DNA from: Acidobacteriota bacterium
Lineage (GTDB): Bacteria; Acidobacteriota; Vicinamibacteria; Vicinamibacterales; UBA2999
NCBI GenBank assembly: GCA_020851835.1
Contig: JADZBZ010000213.1
Location: 1 to 6,602, forward strand
Reading direction: 5' to 3'
Length of the DNA stretch: 6,602 nucleotides
Every line of letters starts with the position of its first letter. Within the stretch, counting starts at the first letter, position 1. The position numbers and the translations under genes were made by a program. Shown here piece by piece: positions 5,635-6,602 of the stretch. The notes under the pieces were generated by a model. That model was given only the letters and a program-made list of their open reading frames with translations, searched no databases and was not told the origin of the DNA.

Positions 5635-6602
5635 ATGCGAACGAACCGGTTCCTGCCCTGGTTGCTCGGTGCGGCGGTGGCGCTCTCCGCCGTGCTGCCG
5701 CTGGCCGCTCAGTCCGACCTGCTGGCGCGCGCGCGGGCGCTGCACAAGCAGTCGCCGCTCATCGACGGCCACAACGACTACCCGTGGGCGCTCCGGGAAC
5801 GAGACGTGGGCGGAGATTTCGCCAAGGCCGACATCACCGGCTCGGTGCCATCGCTGATGACCGATATTCCCCGCCTGCGCGAAGGCGGCCTGGGCGCGCA
5901 GTTCTGGTCGGTGTACGTCCCCGCCACGATGCAGGGCAAGGACGCCGTGCGGGCGACGCTCGAACAGATCGACATCGTGCACCGCATGGTGAAGCGGTGG
6001 CCACAGGCCTTCGATCTGGCCCTCACCGCCGATGCCGCCCAGCGCGCGTTCAAGAACGGCCACATCGGCTCGATGATCGGCATGGAGGGTGGCCACTCCA
6101 TCGACAGCTCGCTGGCGACCCTGCGCCAGCTCTACGCCGTGGGCGCCCGGTACATGACGCTGACCCACTCGGCAAACGTGCCGTGGGCCGACTCGGCCAC
6201 CGACGACCCGGCGCACAACGGGTTGACGCGCTTCGGCGAGGAGGTGGTCCACGAGATGAACCGGCTCGGTATGCTCGTGGATCTCAGCCACGTGTCGCCC
6301 GATACGATGAAAGACGCGCTGGAGGTAACCGAGGCGCCGGTCATCTTTTCCCACTCCTCGGCTCGCGCCCTCTGCAACGTGCCCCGCAACGTCCCGGACG
6401 AGGTCCTGGCGATGCTGCCCGGCAACGGGGGCGTCGTGATGGTGTCCTTCGTTCCGGGTTTCACCTCGCAGGAGGTTGCCGACTGGAACCTGAAGGAGTC
6501 GGCCCAGATGTCCCTGCTGCGGGCCCAGTACCCGAGCAACCAGGCCTACCTCAACGCCGCCCACGAGCGCTGGATCGCCGAGAACCCCGAGCCGCGCGCC
6601 AC
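5635..6602 (+). CDS. exported membrane dipeptidase, peptidase family M19 (3' partial)
   Basis: A zinc metallopeptidase of the renal/membrane dipeptidase family, which cleaves dipeptides (some members accept D-amino-acid dipeptides). The first 322 codons are in the window, with no stop. Residues 1-25 form a signal peptide: basic MRTNR, a hydrophobic core, then LPLAAQS with likely cleavage near Ala25; there is no lipobox cysteine. The mature protein should be periplasmic. Zinc-site residues are visible and in family order: His46 and Asp48 (IDGHND), the bridging Glu151 (GMEGGHS), His219 (DLSHVS) and His240 (FSHSSARA), then Arg251 in NVPRNVPD, which helps bind substrate in human DPEP1. The later conserved Asp lies beyond the window. 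ATG 5635 is the only start giving a good signal peptide. No Shine-Dalgarno sequence precedes it, and a TCTAAT lies seven bases upstream. It is transcribed divergently from the YwiC-like gene. Confidence 0.93.
   Translation, partial: MRTNRFLPWLLGAAVALSAVLPLAAQSDLLARARALHKQSPLIDGHNDYPWALRERDVGGDFAKADITGSVPSLMTDIPRLREGGLGAQFWSVYVPATMQGKDAVRATLEQIDIVHRMVKRWPQAFDLALTADAAQRAFKNGHIGSMIGMEGGHSIDSSLATLRQLYAVGARYMTLTHSANVPWADSATDDPAHNGLTRFGEEVVHEMNRLGMLVDLSHVSPDTMKDALEVTEAPVIFSHSSARALCNVPRNVPDEVLAMLPGNGGVVMVSFVPGFTSQEVADWNLKESAQMSLLRAQYPSNQAYLNAAHERWIAENPEPRA

Noticed and set aside
5623..6564. Antisense open frame (313 codons) opposite the M19 dipeptidase
   Set aside because: Its composition (Val/Arg/His/Gly-rich) reflects the reverse complement of a GC-rich gene; the + frame holds the complete run of zinc-site residues available in the window.

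Overview
The window is GC-rich DNA with strongly GC-ending codons, tightly packed genes, GTG/TTG start options and few obvious promoters. The gene families fit a soil bacterium such as an Acidobacteriota (Vicinamibacter-like) or another GC-rich environmental lineage. This placement rests on the look of the proteins only, and no marker gene is present to prove it.

Positions 1-4616 hold four genes on the + strand that look like one operon. In order they are an AMP-forming acyl-CoA ligase of the oxalate-CoA ligase type (its first codons lie outside the window), a ketopantoate-reductase-family NAD(P)-dependent reductase, an OxlT-type oxalate/formate major facilitator, and a 2-keto-4-pentenoate hydratase (MhpD/FAH-fold) family enzyme. 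Gaps are 0, 34 and 37 bases, with clear Shine-Dalgarno sequences before the last two genes. Read together, they suggest oxalate use: OxlT imports oxalate, the ligase makes oxalyl-CoA with ATP, and the PanE-like reductase could reduce oxalyl-CoA to glyoxylate, as PanE2 does in Methylobacterium extorquens. The role of the hydratase-like fourth gene is open. No oxalyl-CoA decarboxylase or formyl-CoA transferase is visible, but they could lie upstream.

The operon meets a convergent gene (4660-5610, - strand) across a 43-base gap with only a weak hairpin. That gene encodes a YwiC-like multi-spanning membrane protein of unknown function. Its translation start is problematic: the only standard start codon lies about 60 codons upstream of where family-like sequence and coding-type codon use begin.

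A divergent control region (about 5431-5634) separates it from the last gene. That gene, from 5635 and cut by the window end, encodes an exported peptidase of family M19 (membrane/renal dipeptidase). The divergent region has a perfect TATAAT on the - strand inside an imperfect dyad and a TCTAAT just upstream of the dipeptidase ATG. No RNA gene, mobile element, CRISPR array or large repeat was seen.
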